Origin: Symsagittifera roscoffensis
Lineage: Eukaryota > Xenacoelomorpha > Acoela > Convolutidae
Assembly: GCF_963678635.1 (NCBI RefSeq)
Contig: NC_087065.1
Coordinates: 63,573,973 to 63,637,972, forward strand
DNA length: 64,000 bases
Direction of reading: 5' to 3'
Part shown: one piece after another, positions 34,961 through 46,805 of the stretch
Position numbering within the stretch: the first letter of the stretch is position 1
Layout of the letters: every line of letters starts with the position of its first letter
Notes under the pieces: generated by a model
What the model saw: the letters and a program-made list of their open reading frames with translations, nothing else
What the model was told of the DNA's origin: nothing
Database searches by the model: none
Program-made: the position numbers and the translations under genes

Positions 34961-37900
34961 TTTTTGTTCAGATTTTATACTTCAGTGGTGGTACTTTAAT
35001 GCTGATTTATTTGTTAGACGAGCTATGAAAAGCCAAATGTACGTACTGTATCAACGCATTAAATGCGCTTTTCTATTAAGTACTTGTAATGAACTTTGAA
35101 AAAATAAATTCAATTATTTATTTTTTCGAGAGACTTTGCACAGAATTCTTTAAATACAGTTTTTTTTATTGTGTGTGAAAACTTTTGTTTGAATAGTGTT
35201 TTTAGAGAATTTTCTTTAATTTAGTAATCAATGCAAATAAACTCTTACTCAGTGACCAAAAAACGGAAAAGTTTTCCCTCAAAATCTGAAAAAATGAAGG
35301 GAATAATAATGCCCATTGTTCATTGGTCAAAGCAAAGTTTTTGATGCTTAAATAAGGAGTAAAAATTGAAACAATTAAAACAGCAGTAGCAAAACACCGA
35401 GTGATAAGACCAAACCATATAATGACAGTCCATATAAATAAGCTAAGTGCTTCTAAATTTTTGATCAAATTATTGTTCCGACCATTTGAAATGTGGAGGA
35501 ACCTTGTATTCGGGTGTTATAGATTCTTTATTTTTTTTAACGCATAATCAGATACCACAAATATACATTGGAATGGTTTGAATGATACATTAGCCTATTA
35601 TGAAGCCCTTTCATATGTGATTCGAAAAACTTTAACAAGTTTTGAAAAACATTCTCAGTGTCGAGAGAACCAGTGTGAAGTTTTTGATTTTTGTCTAAGT
35701 TCAAGCTAAAAATGTGAGATTAAGCAGGCTCACAAAAGCATAGTTATACTTAATTTAAACGTGGTAAAACGTTTAAAAATTTATAAAATATGGGAAAAAT
35801 TAGTTTTTGGAATTTTTTAGCGACAGTTTCTGATTCAAAACTTCAAATTTTCTGCAAAAAAAAATGAAAAAGCTTTTGAAAATTTTTGAATTCGGGTGGT
35901 AATTTTTTTTGTTTTTCTAGTTCTTTTTATTTACAAAAACTGTTTTCCAATGGACCTATTCTACTTTGAAAATCGAATATGATCAAAAAATTTTTGCTCG
36001 GATCTTTCGATTGCACCACGCAGTAAAAACGACACCAAATTGCAAGCAATTTTTTTTGTTCTTTCAAGTCTATGGTCGGAACATTCTGTGCTCCTTGCAC
36101 AGTAACCGACTATCCTTGTTGTTGTTTGCTCACATAATTTTCATACAAAGAGTATAATTTTTTGGTTCAAACAATAAAAGTATGTGGTTGAGGGAGTGAA
36201 ACGAGCATTTTGTAGTATAAAAATCAATATGCATTTTTAACTGATCGAGCTAAAAATTTCTTGAGAACAATTCAAATTAGCTAAGTTGCGCCAAACCTTT
36301 GCATTAAATTTTAGGAAAAAGGAAAATTTGCTCAAAATTGTAATTTTACAGATAATTCTTACAAAGAATTGAGTTTTGTTATCCGACGTTTTTTATGCGT
36401 GCAAAACAATCGAGACAATTTTTTTCTCTAAACATTCTCCTTTTATTTAAAAACTGACTCATCGAATGTCAAATTTTTCTCACACAATTACTGTAAATGT
36501 TTGTAGGGCAAGTTGCATATTTTTTTAAATTGTGCATATACCAAATTTTCGTCGCAATTAGTTGCATTTTAGAACCAAACAGTTTGGCTTTTTGTCGGTT
36601 CTATTCATCAACAGAGCATAAAAGTTTTGATGATTTATAGAAAAATGAATTTTTTCACAATTTTTTTTTTTGCATCTGGAGTTTTTGAAGCATAGAAAAT
36701 TATTAAAATACTTAATACTTCTCTTTTTCTTGTACACAATTTTTATATGCAGTTTTTTGATATTTGCTCAAAAATTCAGAATAAACAACGTCTTTTGTTA
36801 TAAGTTTTCTTCGCAAATGTTTTGGGCACAATCAACCAAGCAATGTAGGATAAAGAAAGGAAGAAAATATATATCTAAAATTATTTTAAAAAAACAATGA
36901 TAGTATTGAACTTAATATTGACTGTCACTGTAACCAAAATAAGGGCTTCTAGAAATTCGATAACATTATGATGTTTTGGATGAAACGTTTTTATTACATT
37001 AAGTTATATGAAACAAGTTTTGCGAGACATTGAAAACATCTTTACAGTTTTTTTACTGATTGAGCATTCACTTTCTCGCGCACAGCCCACTTTAGTTTTA
37101 AAGTAATTAGCGCCAAGCCGTTGCGTTCATGTTTTTTTTTGCATTTTGGTAAAAAGCTGTGTTTTTTTTTTTAGGAGGTTTTTTGTATTTTTGTCCCAAA
37201 ACAATCTTATCAGAAATTTTTCAAGCTTGGAAAAATATGGAGACTTTGATCCAGCTTGAAAAAATTATCCAAACTTTTTGTAAAAACAGAAATCGCGGTT
37301 GTTATATATCACCTACTATACAATTTAGTCAGAGAAGCAAATGAATAAAAAAAAGCTGCGCTCCAAATGTAGGACAGAAGTTTTTCATTTTTTATTTCAA
37401 TAACAAGATGTAGAAAATAGCCTTGGATTTGAAATTTTTTTATTGTCTGATGATCCCATCCCATTAATTTGTAAGTTTTCAGGTTTTTAATTATTTAGAT
37501 TTTTTTTGATTTTAATAAGTTTGAAAGCTAACACTTTTTCGACAAAATTTTTTTTAATTAAAAAAAACCATTGAGCATCCAAGGAAAAAACATCTTTCAC
37601 AAAGTTTAAAGTTGCCGCATAATACTACAAAAAGACGTCTGATAGAGATTGTAAAAGTTTAGACGCTCAAGCATTCATTTTCTCCCAAAAACTCTAAAAA
37701 CAATCTAGGGAATTTTGAACCAATTTTTTTTTCGCTAACCTAATTATGAAAATTTTCAAAGTTAATTAATTTTGTAGATTTCTTTAAGCTTTTTCTGTTC
37801 GAAGATTTCTTCTGAAATTTGCAAAGCCTTGAAAAAGATCCAGAAACCTTTAATTTTTTCTGAAGGTCCTCGTTTTTTGTAAATATTCTGAATTTGTCAT

Positions 37901-39754
37901 AAACAAAAACAAAGTGTCAAAAAGAGAGACCCCAAATTCCAATTTAGGAGCAAAATATTTGTTTTTGTTTTTAAATGGTTCTCTTCTCCGGAAATGTATA
38001 AAATCCTTGGTGATTTTTTGTTTTGGCATTTTGTTGTCGAAAAATTTTTGATGATTTTTAAAGGCTCTCTAAATTTTGGTTACTTTTTGATCAAACTTTC
38101 TATTTTACTCTAGTTGAAAGTTGATCTGATCTTTCTTTGAGACCATGTTCTAAGCTTCTCATGAAAATATTCAATTATACGTATTTTGATTTGATCATCG
38201 TCTGAAAATTCAACTTATATTTTGAAAAATTCTACATTTTACTGTTTTTCAACACTCAATTTATCTGCATAAGAGAGAGCAAGAAGAATCTAATTTTCCA
38301 AGCCAATTGCTAATTTAGTAGTTTTTTTTTGTTATAATTCCCCCATAACCATTAAAAAAGAGTCAAATCGTCCTCCAATGTATTGTTCTGATTTAGAATG
38401 AAAATTGGAGGCAACTGTCCTGAAGGTACAATGGAGACAACCACAGCTAGACAACCACAGCCAGGGAAAGAGATCTACATACATTCAACTAATGTCATGA
38501 ACACGCGAGTTTTCCGTTTTTTCAAACTTTCAATGCATAGTTTATTATGTTATCGAGATCAAATTTTATAAAAATTGGGTTAGCCAAGCACCTTCTAGTC
38601 ACTCTGTTTTATGCCTAGCTTTTCATAAAAATTGACTCGCCAGAAGCGCAGAAAGATTGTAATGGCTCACAGGCGCGGTTTATAAAATTGTTTGGATTTT
38701 ACAAGAAAACTACTAACAAAAACAAATTACTATTTTCGAGTAATGGTCAAATAATTTAAATTCTTTTATCTCGGACTTCATTCAAACACATTTTAAAATT
38801 TTTTTTAAAAAAGCGTGAATTTCCGATTATTGCAATCAAAGTTAAATAAAAAAACCGATTGATTAGACTAAACCTAATAATGGTTGTCCGTTTAAAATAC
38901 TTCGGGTCCTTAACATTTTAGAAAAAACTCTTTTACTCTGTTTAAGCGAATAATTGCAATCATTTTTTGTAAAAACATTGCAGTTTTTTGGCGCAACCGA
39001 GGTTCAAAATTTTTTTCAACTATCAAGCACTCAGTTCTCGGGCTCAATTCAAATATATTGTGCCAAACAAAGGTTGAATCTTTTGTTTGCAAAAATGTTT
39101 CAAACATTTTTTTTTCTATTTTGAAACTTTTCAAAGCCTGGAAAAAGATCTAAGTTGTGAAAAGCTAGTTGAAAATAATTATTTTTTTAAAAAAAAGTTG
39201 AAAATAAGTTGATTTTCTCCTCTTTCTGTACACATTTTTGTAAGCACGAAACTGTTTATCAGGTTTAATTTTGGTTTTACGTTTAATGCTAAGATATACT
39301 GGAAAAAATTAACTAATTTAGAGCTTAAAAGAATTTCTTACGACTCACAAAAAAGTGTTGTAAAAATCATTTCGGTTTCAGAAAACAGTTTTTAAGAATC
39401 TTAAGCTAAAAAATTTAAGCCTGAATTGGATCGAGACATTTTCCCCTCTAAACACCCTACCTCTTAGTTGAAATTTTTTGTTAAGAGTTCATGTTTGCTA
39501 GATATATCATAGGGCGTTCATTCATGACAAGAAACGATACAATAAGAAAAACACTATCTGCTTCTTTAGGAGAAAAAAAAACTTTTCAGGTGAAGCTGAG
39601 CTGTAGGACTAAGAGTTTTTTTTGGTCAAGTTTATTATTTTGAGTGGTAAATGGTTCAAGTTTTTAGCACAACTTTTTTTTCATTAGCATCTTTCTGGAT
39701 CTCAAAAAGTTTTAAATAAAGTTTTTTTTTGAATCTCTTAACTTCATTTACTGT
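34961..39754. other. Upstream of the receptor: no gene recognised
   Basis: AT-rich sequence (poly-T and poly-A runs throughout) between the receptor start and the macrosatellite. Frames up to about 90 codons on either strand lack motifs and codon bias. The receptor promoter should lie in the part nearest 34961, but I can point to no supported core element. A motif TGGTCGGAACATT..TGTGCTCCTTGCACAGTAACCG near 36071-36110 is loosely similar to the TGGTCCGACATTTTGTAC..GGTACAGTAACCG block of the array. Confidence 0.55.
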
Positions 39755-40984
39755 TCCGGAAATTCTGCATACTAATGCACAAAAAAGGAGGTTGCTATTT
39801 TTTGTGTCTTGTGATTTTTCGTTTTCTACAGAAAAAAACGAAAACTTTTTGAAATTTATCTTAAAACTCAAATATATGGTTTTCAGGGGAACATCATCTT
39901 GAGTTTTTATGTATCAAATTTTTGTTGTACGTTTTTTATTTCTCTTCAAACTCGAGGTTTACTAAGATTAGAACTTAAGTAGAATTAAAAAAAATTTTGT
40001 AAAATTATCACATACAACAAATAAAACGTTACAGTAAAACTCAAGATATTCCTGAAAAGATATCCATCAATTCAATTTTTCATAGGAGTATATTCGTTAC
40101 TAGGTACCCGAGAGGTTATAGCTAAAGAGATCCAAGAAAAACGAACAGTTTTTGCTAGCTTCACAGAATTTCTCAGTTTATGAAATTGTATGAGATTGTA
40201 AAAAATAATGCTGCTGTTGCTGTTATTGAATTGAACTTTCAGAAAAAATTTGATGGGACTGCATAGACTGTCTTCATACATCTCTACAGTTTCGACAATC
40301 ACAAAACAACATCCATGTGCAATGGTTTGAATTGTTGAGTTTCGCCATTTGATAAGGCCACATGAAGTTCAGAAATATGTTTTTGAGCCTCACCGGGTTG
40401 AAGAAAACATCGTTTCCATCCGGATGATAAGCCGCCCGCGACAAAATGAAACAAAATTCAGCGCGAGTTTTTTCTGTCTGGATTTTTTTGAATCTGAAGA
40501 CCGGACTCTCATTGTTTTCGCATTAAGTACGTTTTTTTGTTAGCCGTCGTTGCAAATATTTTTCGCTATGAAAAAAGCTCGACAATTTTAGTAGATTGCA
40601 AAATTGGATCATGGTGGAAATAGAAAATTGATCCTCTAGAAGATAAAAAGTGTGTGAAAACTTTTTAGATTTTCTTCACAACAAAATGGCAAAACTATAG
40701 AAAGTGCGGCACTCAAAATGAAAAGTTTACCAAAATTTATAATCACGCCAAACACAAATTAGTGATTTATAAACGAGTATGTTAATTGATGTTGCGGTTA
40801 ATTATGTTTTTCTACACTTGAACTCGTTTTCTAATTTGAATATTCTCCTACGTGCACCGTCTTCCAGCTAATCATAAACTGGACTGCATCACTGCCATTT
40901 AAGCATTGAACCTACAGTCGTTACTAGTAAGTTGTTTTGTTTTACTGCCTACACGCACTGGATTTTCTTTGTCTATCTCTGTAA

Positions 40985-41125
40985 AAACCATTATCGATTA
41001 TCATCGATTAAAAATGGATTATAATTTAACTTTTGTCTTACACAAAAATTCATTTTAGTCGCTTATAACAATTATAATGGATTAGAACCAATTATAGTGG
41101 TTTAAAATCCATTTTTTCTGTAACA
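40985..41125. repeat. TTATAATGG inverted-motif block (array unit 1)
   Basis: CATCGATTAAAAATGGATTA is followed by repeated AATTATAATGGATTA and AACCAATTATAGTGG motifs and then by TTTAAAATCCATTTTTT. The outer AAAATGGATT and AATCCATTTT form an inverted pair. Equivalent blocks lie at about 48070-48215, 52640-52790 and 60260-60415, and a related fragment is in receptor intron 6 at 13911-13980. Confidence 0.75.
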
Positions 41126-41742
41126 TTTTTTGTAAATTTTAGAAAACAATGCAGTGTATGCAACGCAATTTTTTTTCTTCCATTGTTATATCAAAATGAG
41201 GTAAGCCAAATGGTTCAAATATTGACCTAATTTACGCAAAACTTCTTTCCTTTTTTCTAACTGAGACAAGCCAAATGGTTCCAATTTTGGGTAAAACGAC
41301 AACCAAATAATAATTTTCTAATTGACAATGTGCGTGGAGATTCATTTACAAATTCAAAAATTTTCAGTTTTTTCAAGCTACTTTTAACACCAAAAACGAG
41401 TTCCCACTTTCAAGTTCCTGCCTTCAAGTTCTTCTTTTCTAAAGAAGTTCTGATATTTTCTACTCTTACATAACTTGACTCTCAGATCTAAAATTTGATA
41501 GTTCATATTTTTGACAAAAATTTTAAAATTTAAGATCTTCATTTGGATTTGAAATCGACAACTCCAGACCTTTAATATCCTTGAAAAACAAGGTTTTCTC
41601 AATACACAATCAGGCTGTTCTCTCAATACACACTTATATTTAATTGGTTAGCAGAAAAACAACTCCCGAATGATTGAACAAAATTTTTTTCAAGCTAAAT
41701 TCATTATTCTACTGTTTTAAAAAGTTTTCAAAAAATGTTAGA

Positions 41743-44700
41743 AGACATAATAAATTTTTGAAATTTATGCGCTTATTATCCATTTTCGATGTTTATCTCG
41801 TGTTTCAAACCCATGTTCAGTAATCATACACCAGAAATCTGTTTTTGATGAATTCTGAAAAGATTGAATACATTTTGAACAGTGTCGCTATGAAAAAAAG
41901 AAGTTCTCAGATCACTAATAGTGAGCAACCAACAATTAATCCAAATTTTTCAATTGAAAATTCTAGAAACTACGAAAAATTATTAAGATATTTTTGGTAT
42001 AAAAGAAAAATTACCCCGTGTATTTTTGTATCTTATGTTGCAGTTAAACTATCTCCAAAACTCCAAAAAGAAAGATCAATCGAACTAAAATTGACATTTT
42101 TTTCATGAAGCTTGAAATGAAAAAAAGCCTCTTGTTTGAGAAAACACCTCTTGTTTTGTTTTAAACCTCTTGTTGGAAAAGAAAATGATAAGTTTTTGAA
42201 CTAGAGATAATGGTTTTTTGTTCACTGGTTGTTCTGACCGTTGACCGTTTAAAAAACATGGAGGAGTTTTGTTCGGGTGTGTTTAATAGTGTGTTTTCTA
42301 TTTGTTTTCCACGAAAAATCAGATACCAAGTTTAATCACCGCAATGGTTCAATTGATCTGTGATTTTAAAACCCCTTGAGTCGTGATTCGATAAAAATTA
42401 GAAAGTTTGGGAAAAAGGTTCTTAGTGTACAGGACAACCAGTTAGAAAATTTTATGTTTTGTCTTATTGCGAGCTGAAAAGTTGAGCGTGAAAGCTTACA
42501 ATAGCTCATTTAAGCTTAAATTAAGCTGTTTTAACTAAATTTGACTCAATTAAAGTTAATTATTGAAGTTCTTAGCGCCATTTTGGTTTGCGGCAAATTT
42601 TATTTTTGTGTTTTCATCACCCCACACAAAAACAGAAGACATAATAAGTTTTTGAAATTCATGCGCTAATTATCCATCGACGATGTTTATCTCATTTTTC
42701 AAACTCATGTTCAGTAATCATAAACCAGAAATCTGTTTTTGATGGGATCTGAAAAGATTGAATAAAGTTTGAACAGTGTCGCTAAGAAAAAAAAGAATTT
42801 CTCAGATCACTAGTAGTGAGCAACCATTAATTAATTCAAAATTTTCAAATGAAATTTCTAGAAACTACGAGAAATTATTAAGATATTTTTGGTCAATTTT
42901 TTCAGCACTTTTGGTCAAAGGAGCATGGTTTGACAAGTTGAATTAGTGCTTCAAAAACTATTCCACGAAGTTTAATACTTGATGAAAAACTTATACTCTG
43001 ATTTGCTTATTGTCATTATAGAAATTATTTAATTAAGATATATCAGTCCGAAGAATCAAATTAACTTTGCAGCTCGTCAAAAAACAAGATGCTTTTTTCA
43101 AAATCAGAGAATATCGAAATTTTCAGTGCTGCTCGAAATGTCTACAAAAACATAATGTAATATATGGTCTGGCCAACCTCAGGTGACAAGTAATTATAAT
43201 GCATGAGTTTGCCTGAATATGACCACACTTCAACAAAAACTTACTTCCCACGGCGGGGAAAAAATTCCTTCTCATGGTGAATTGCCGTTTCCAATTACCA
43301 CTACGGATTCCAGGACAGCATATTTTTTGAATATTTTTTTTCTTTGTTCGCAAAACCTCAAACTGTTCTGGACTTCAGAATTTTAGACAAAGAATTCCGC
43401 AATAATGGTTGAAATGGTGAAAATGAAATTTAAAATGCAGATTTTATGACGTTGAATAAACTTTTTTTGATAGTTTTTGTTTCTTTGCTAATTGTTGTAA
43501 TTTGTTCTAAAAATCAAATTTTTAGGAGTTTTTCTCACCACCCAGAAAAATTACCCCGTGTATATTTGTATCTTATATTGCAGTCAAACTATCTCCAAAA
43601 TTTCAAAATGAAAGATCAGTCGAACTAAAATTGACATTTTTTTCATGAAGCATGAAATGAAAAAAAGCCTCTTGTTTGAGAAAACACCTCTTGTTTTGTT
43701 TTAAACCTCTTGTTGGAAAGGAAAATGATAAGTTTTTGAACTAGAGATAATGGTTTTTTGTTCACTGGTTGTTCTGACCGTTGACCGTTTGAAAATACGG
43801 AGGAGTTTTATTCGGGTGTGTTTAATAGTGTGTTTTCTATTTGTTTTCCACGAAAAATCAGATACCAAGTTTAATCACCGCAATGGTTCAATTGATCTGT
43901 GATTTTAAAACACCTTGAGTCGCGAATCGATAAAATTTAGAATTTTTGGGGAAAAAGTTTCATAGTGTACAGGACAACCAGTTTGAAAATTTTATGTTTT
44001 GTCTTATTGCGAGCTGAAAAGGTGAGCGTGAAAGCTTACAATAGCTCATTTAAGCTTAAATTAAGCCGTTTTAACTAAGTTTGACTCAATTAAAGTTAAT
44101 TATTGAAGTTCTTAGCGCCATTTTGGTTTGCACAAATTTTATTTTTGTGTTTTTATCACCCCACACAAAAACAGAAGACATAATACGTTTTTGAAATTCA
44201 TGCGCTAATTATCCTTTTTACGATGTTTATCTCTCAAACTCATGTTCAGTAATCATACACCAGAAATCTGTTTTTGATGGGATCTGAAAAGATTGAATAA
44301 AGTTTGAACAGTGTCGCTAAGAAAAAAAGAAATTTTCAGATCACTAGTAGTGAGCAACCATTAATTAATTCAAAATTTTCAAATGAAATTTCTAGAAACT
44401 ACGAGAAATTATTAAGATATTTTTGGTCAATTTTTTCAGCACTTTTGGTCAAAGGAGCATGGTTTGACAAGTTGAATTAGTGCTTCAAAAACTATTCCAC
44501 GAAGTTTAATACTTGATGAAAAACTTATACTCTGATTTGCTTATTGTCATTATAGAAATTATTTAATTAAGATATATCAGTCCGAAGAATCAAATTAACT
44601 TTGCAGCTCGTCAAAAAACAAGATGCTTTTTTCAAAATCAGAGAATATCGAAATTTTCAGTGCTGCTCGAAATGTCTACAAAAACATAATGTAATATATG

Positions 44701-45720
44701 GTCTGGCCAACCTCAGGTGACAAGTAATTATAATGCATGAGTTTGCCTGAATATGACCACACTTCAACAAAAACTTACTTCCCACGGCGGGGAAAAAGTT
44801 CCTTCTCATGGTGAATTGCGGTTTCCAATTACCACTACGGATTCCAGGACAGCATATTTTTTGATTATTTTTTTTCTTTGTTCGCAAAACCTCAAACTGT
44901 TCTGGATTTCAGAGTTTTTGACAAAGAATTCCGCAATAATGGTTGAAATGGTGGAAATGAAATTTAAAATGCAGATTTTATGACGTTGAATAAACTTTTT
45001 TTTGATAGTTTTCGTTTCTTTGCTAATTGTTGTAATTTGTTCTAAAAATAAAATTTTTAAGAGTTTTTCTCACCACCCAGAAAAATTACCCCGTGTATAT
45101 TTGTATCTTATATTGCAGTCAAACTATCTCCAAAATTATAAAATGAAAAATCAGTCGAACTAAAATTGACATTTTTTTCATGAAGCATGAAATGAAAAAA
45201 AGCCTCTTGTTTGAGAAAACACCTCTTGTTTTGTTTTAAACCTCTTGTTGGAAAGGAGTATGATACGTTTTTGAACTAGAGATAATGGTTTTTTGTTCAC
45301 TGGTTGTTCTGACCGTTGACCGTTTGAAAATATGGAGGAGTTTTGTTCGGGTGTGTTTAATAGTTTGTTTTTCTATTTGTTTTCCACGAAAAATCAGATA
45401 CCAAGCTTAATCACCGCAATGGTTCAATTGATCTGTGATTTTAAAACACCTTGAGTCGTGAACCAATAAAATTTAGAAATTTTGGGAAAAAAATTCTTAG
45501 TGTGCAGGACAACCAGTTTGAAAGTTTTATGTTTTGTCGTATTGCGAGCTAAAAAGGTGAGCGTGAAAGCTTACAATAGCTCATTTAAGCTTAAATTAAG
45601 CCGTTTTAACTAAGTTTGACTCAATTAAAGTTAATTATTGAAGTTCTTAGCGCCATTTTGGTTTGCGGCAAATTTTCTTTTTGTGTTTTCATCACCCCAC
45701 ACAAAAACAAAATAAAATTT
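41743..45720. repeat. Internal triplication in the first array unit (1.54-kb period)
   Basis: Segments starting AGAAGACATAATA at about 41743, 42635 and 44173 repeat the same stretch. The second and third are full length (period about 1535-1539) and nearly identical over the whole length. The first is an 890-bp version lacking an internal piece of about 650 bp (the part with CAGTCCGAAGAATCAAATTAA and CCACACTTCAACAAAAA). The other units contain the segment once. Confidence 0.88.
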
Positions 45721-46079
45721 TAAAACTATGGTCCGACATTTTGTACTACTGGTACAGTAACCGGCCATTCTTTTTATTTGTAGTTTGCAAATTTGTTTCA
45801 TATTTTCCATCATAGAGAAAAGAACGCAGACAAGCAAAAAAATATATTCAAGTCTTTGATATCTGTTCAGCAAAAAGCAGATATTGATTTTTTTTAGAAT
45901 TGGGAGTTCAATGGTGTTTTCATCGAACAAACATTGAGTACTTTTACAGTATTTCATAAAATTATTGTAAAATTTTGGCTCACTTGAGTGGTTTTAAAAA
46001 AAAAACTCATCAATTTCAGATCATATGCCGTTAGGTTAAAAAAAATAAGAGCGAGGCAGTACATTCTAAAAAAAATGAA

Positions 46080-46200
46080 CATGTAATTTGTTGCATGTAA
46101 AATGATTCACATGTAAAACTACATGAAACAAAACGTAAAATCACATGTGTTAAATAACATTTGTGAAAACACATGTCGAAATCACATGTTTTTCACCATG
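46080..46200. repeat. ACATGT-rich block (array unit 1)
   Basis: The palindrome ACATGT, or the half CATGT/ACATG, occurs every 10-20 bases (ACATGTAATTTGTTGCATGT, AACATGTAAAACTACATG, AATCACATGTGTTAAATAAC, AAACACATGTCGAAATCACA). Equivalent blocks are at about 50690-50822, 56083-56210, 57966-58137 and 63838-63970. The half-site spacing is conserved between copies although the linkers vary. Confidence 0.85.
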
Positions 46201-46287
46201 TTGAATGTACAATATTAGTACAAAGAGTTATACGTTTTTGATGAAAAGTCTGAAGTTTGCTGATTTTTTGAGTCTTTGCAATTGATG

Positions 46288-46547
46288 CCCGGGTCGAGGT
46301 CCCAGACTCATGTCCAGACTTTCGCGACAAAATTTTGGCATGTCCAGACTTTCCAGACCAAAAGAAGGCATTCCAGACTTTGGCGACCAAAACGTGGAAT
46401 TTCCAGACTTTCGCGACCATGACGATCCGTTACTACTTTTGCGTCCGAAGCGGAGGTGGCGCGACCAAAACATCGCGACTCATATTTTGTATGTCCCGAC
46501 TCTTGCGACCAAGAATTGCCATTTCCAGACTTTCGCGATTTTGGGGG
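46288..46547. repeat. Short-monomer array starting CCCGGGTCGAGG (copy 1)
   Basis: GCCCGGGTCGAGGTCCCAGA opens about ten degenerate monomers of some 22-28 bases with the core TCCAGACTTTCGCGACCAAAA. It ends TTTCGCGATTTTGGGGG. The same start and monomer, in opposite orientation, make up the element at 1374-2392. Two further copies are at 56290-56543 and 58221-58480. Confidence 0.85.
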
Positions 46548-46573
46548 AAATTATTTGTTCAATTTGGCTGAAG

Positions 46574-46805
46574 TTTGGGTTTTACTCAGCTAATAAATAG
46601 ACTGACGTGGTTTGAACTACTAATTTAAAAGCCTAGCTTAATCATTTTTTAGTCATGGGCTCAAGCTAGTGCAGCGGGATAAAATGACGTTTGGGTTTTA
46701 CTCAGCCAATAAATAAATTGGCGTGGTTTGAACGACTAATGTAAAAGCCTAGCGTAATTATTTTTTAGTCTTGGGCTCAAGCTAGTGCAGCGGTAAAAAA
46801 TGATG
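46574..46805. repeat. 116-bp tandem duplication (TTTGGGTTTTACTCAGC)
   Basis: TTTGGGTTTTACTCAGC starts at 46574 and 46690. The two units match through GGCTCAAGCTAGTGCAGCGG with a few differences (ATAGACTGACGTGG against ATAAATTGGCGTGG). A single unit occurs at about 58506-58621. Confidence 0.9.

Noticed and set aside
34973-34979. TATAAAA on the minus strand just upstream of the receptor ATG
   Set aside because: It lies only 13 bases before the start codon, so transcription from it would begin inside the coding sequence. AT-rich DNA gives such strings by chance.
46193-46600. Frames on both strands with repeated SGKSGHAK / RLSRPK motifs
   Set aside because: They are simply the short-monomer array translated; the repeats change frame between monomers.
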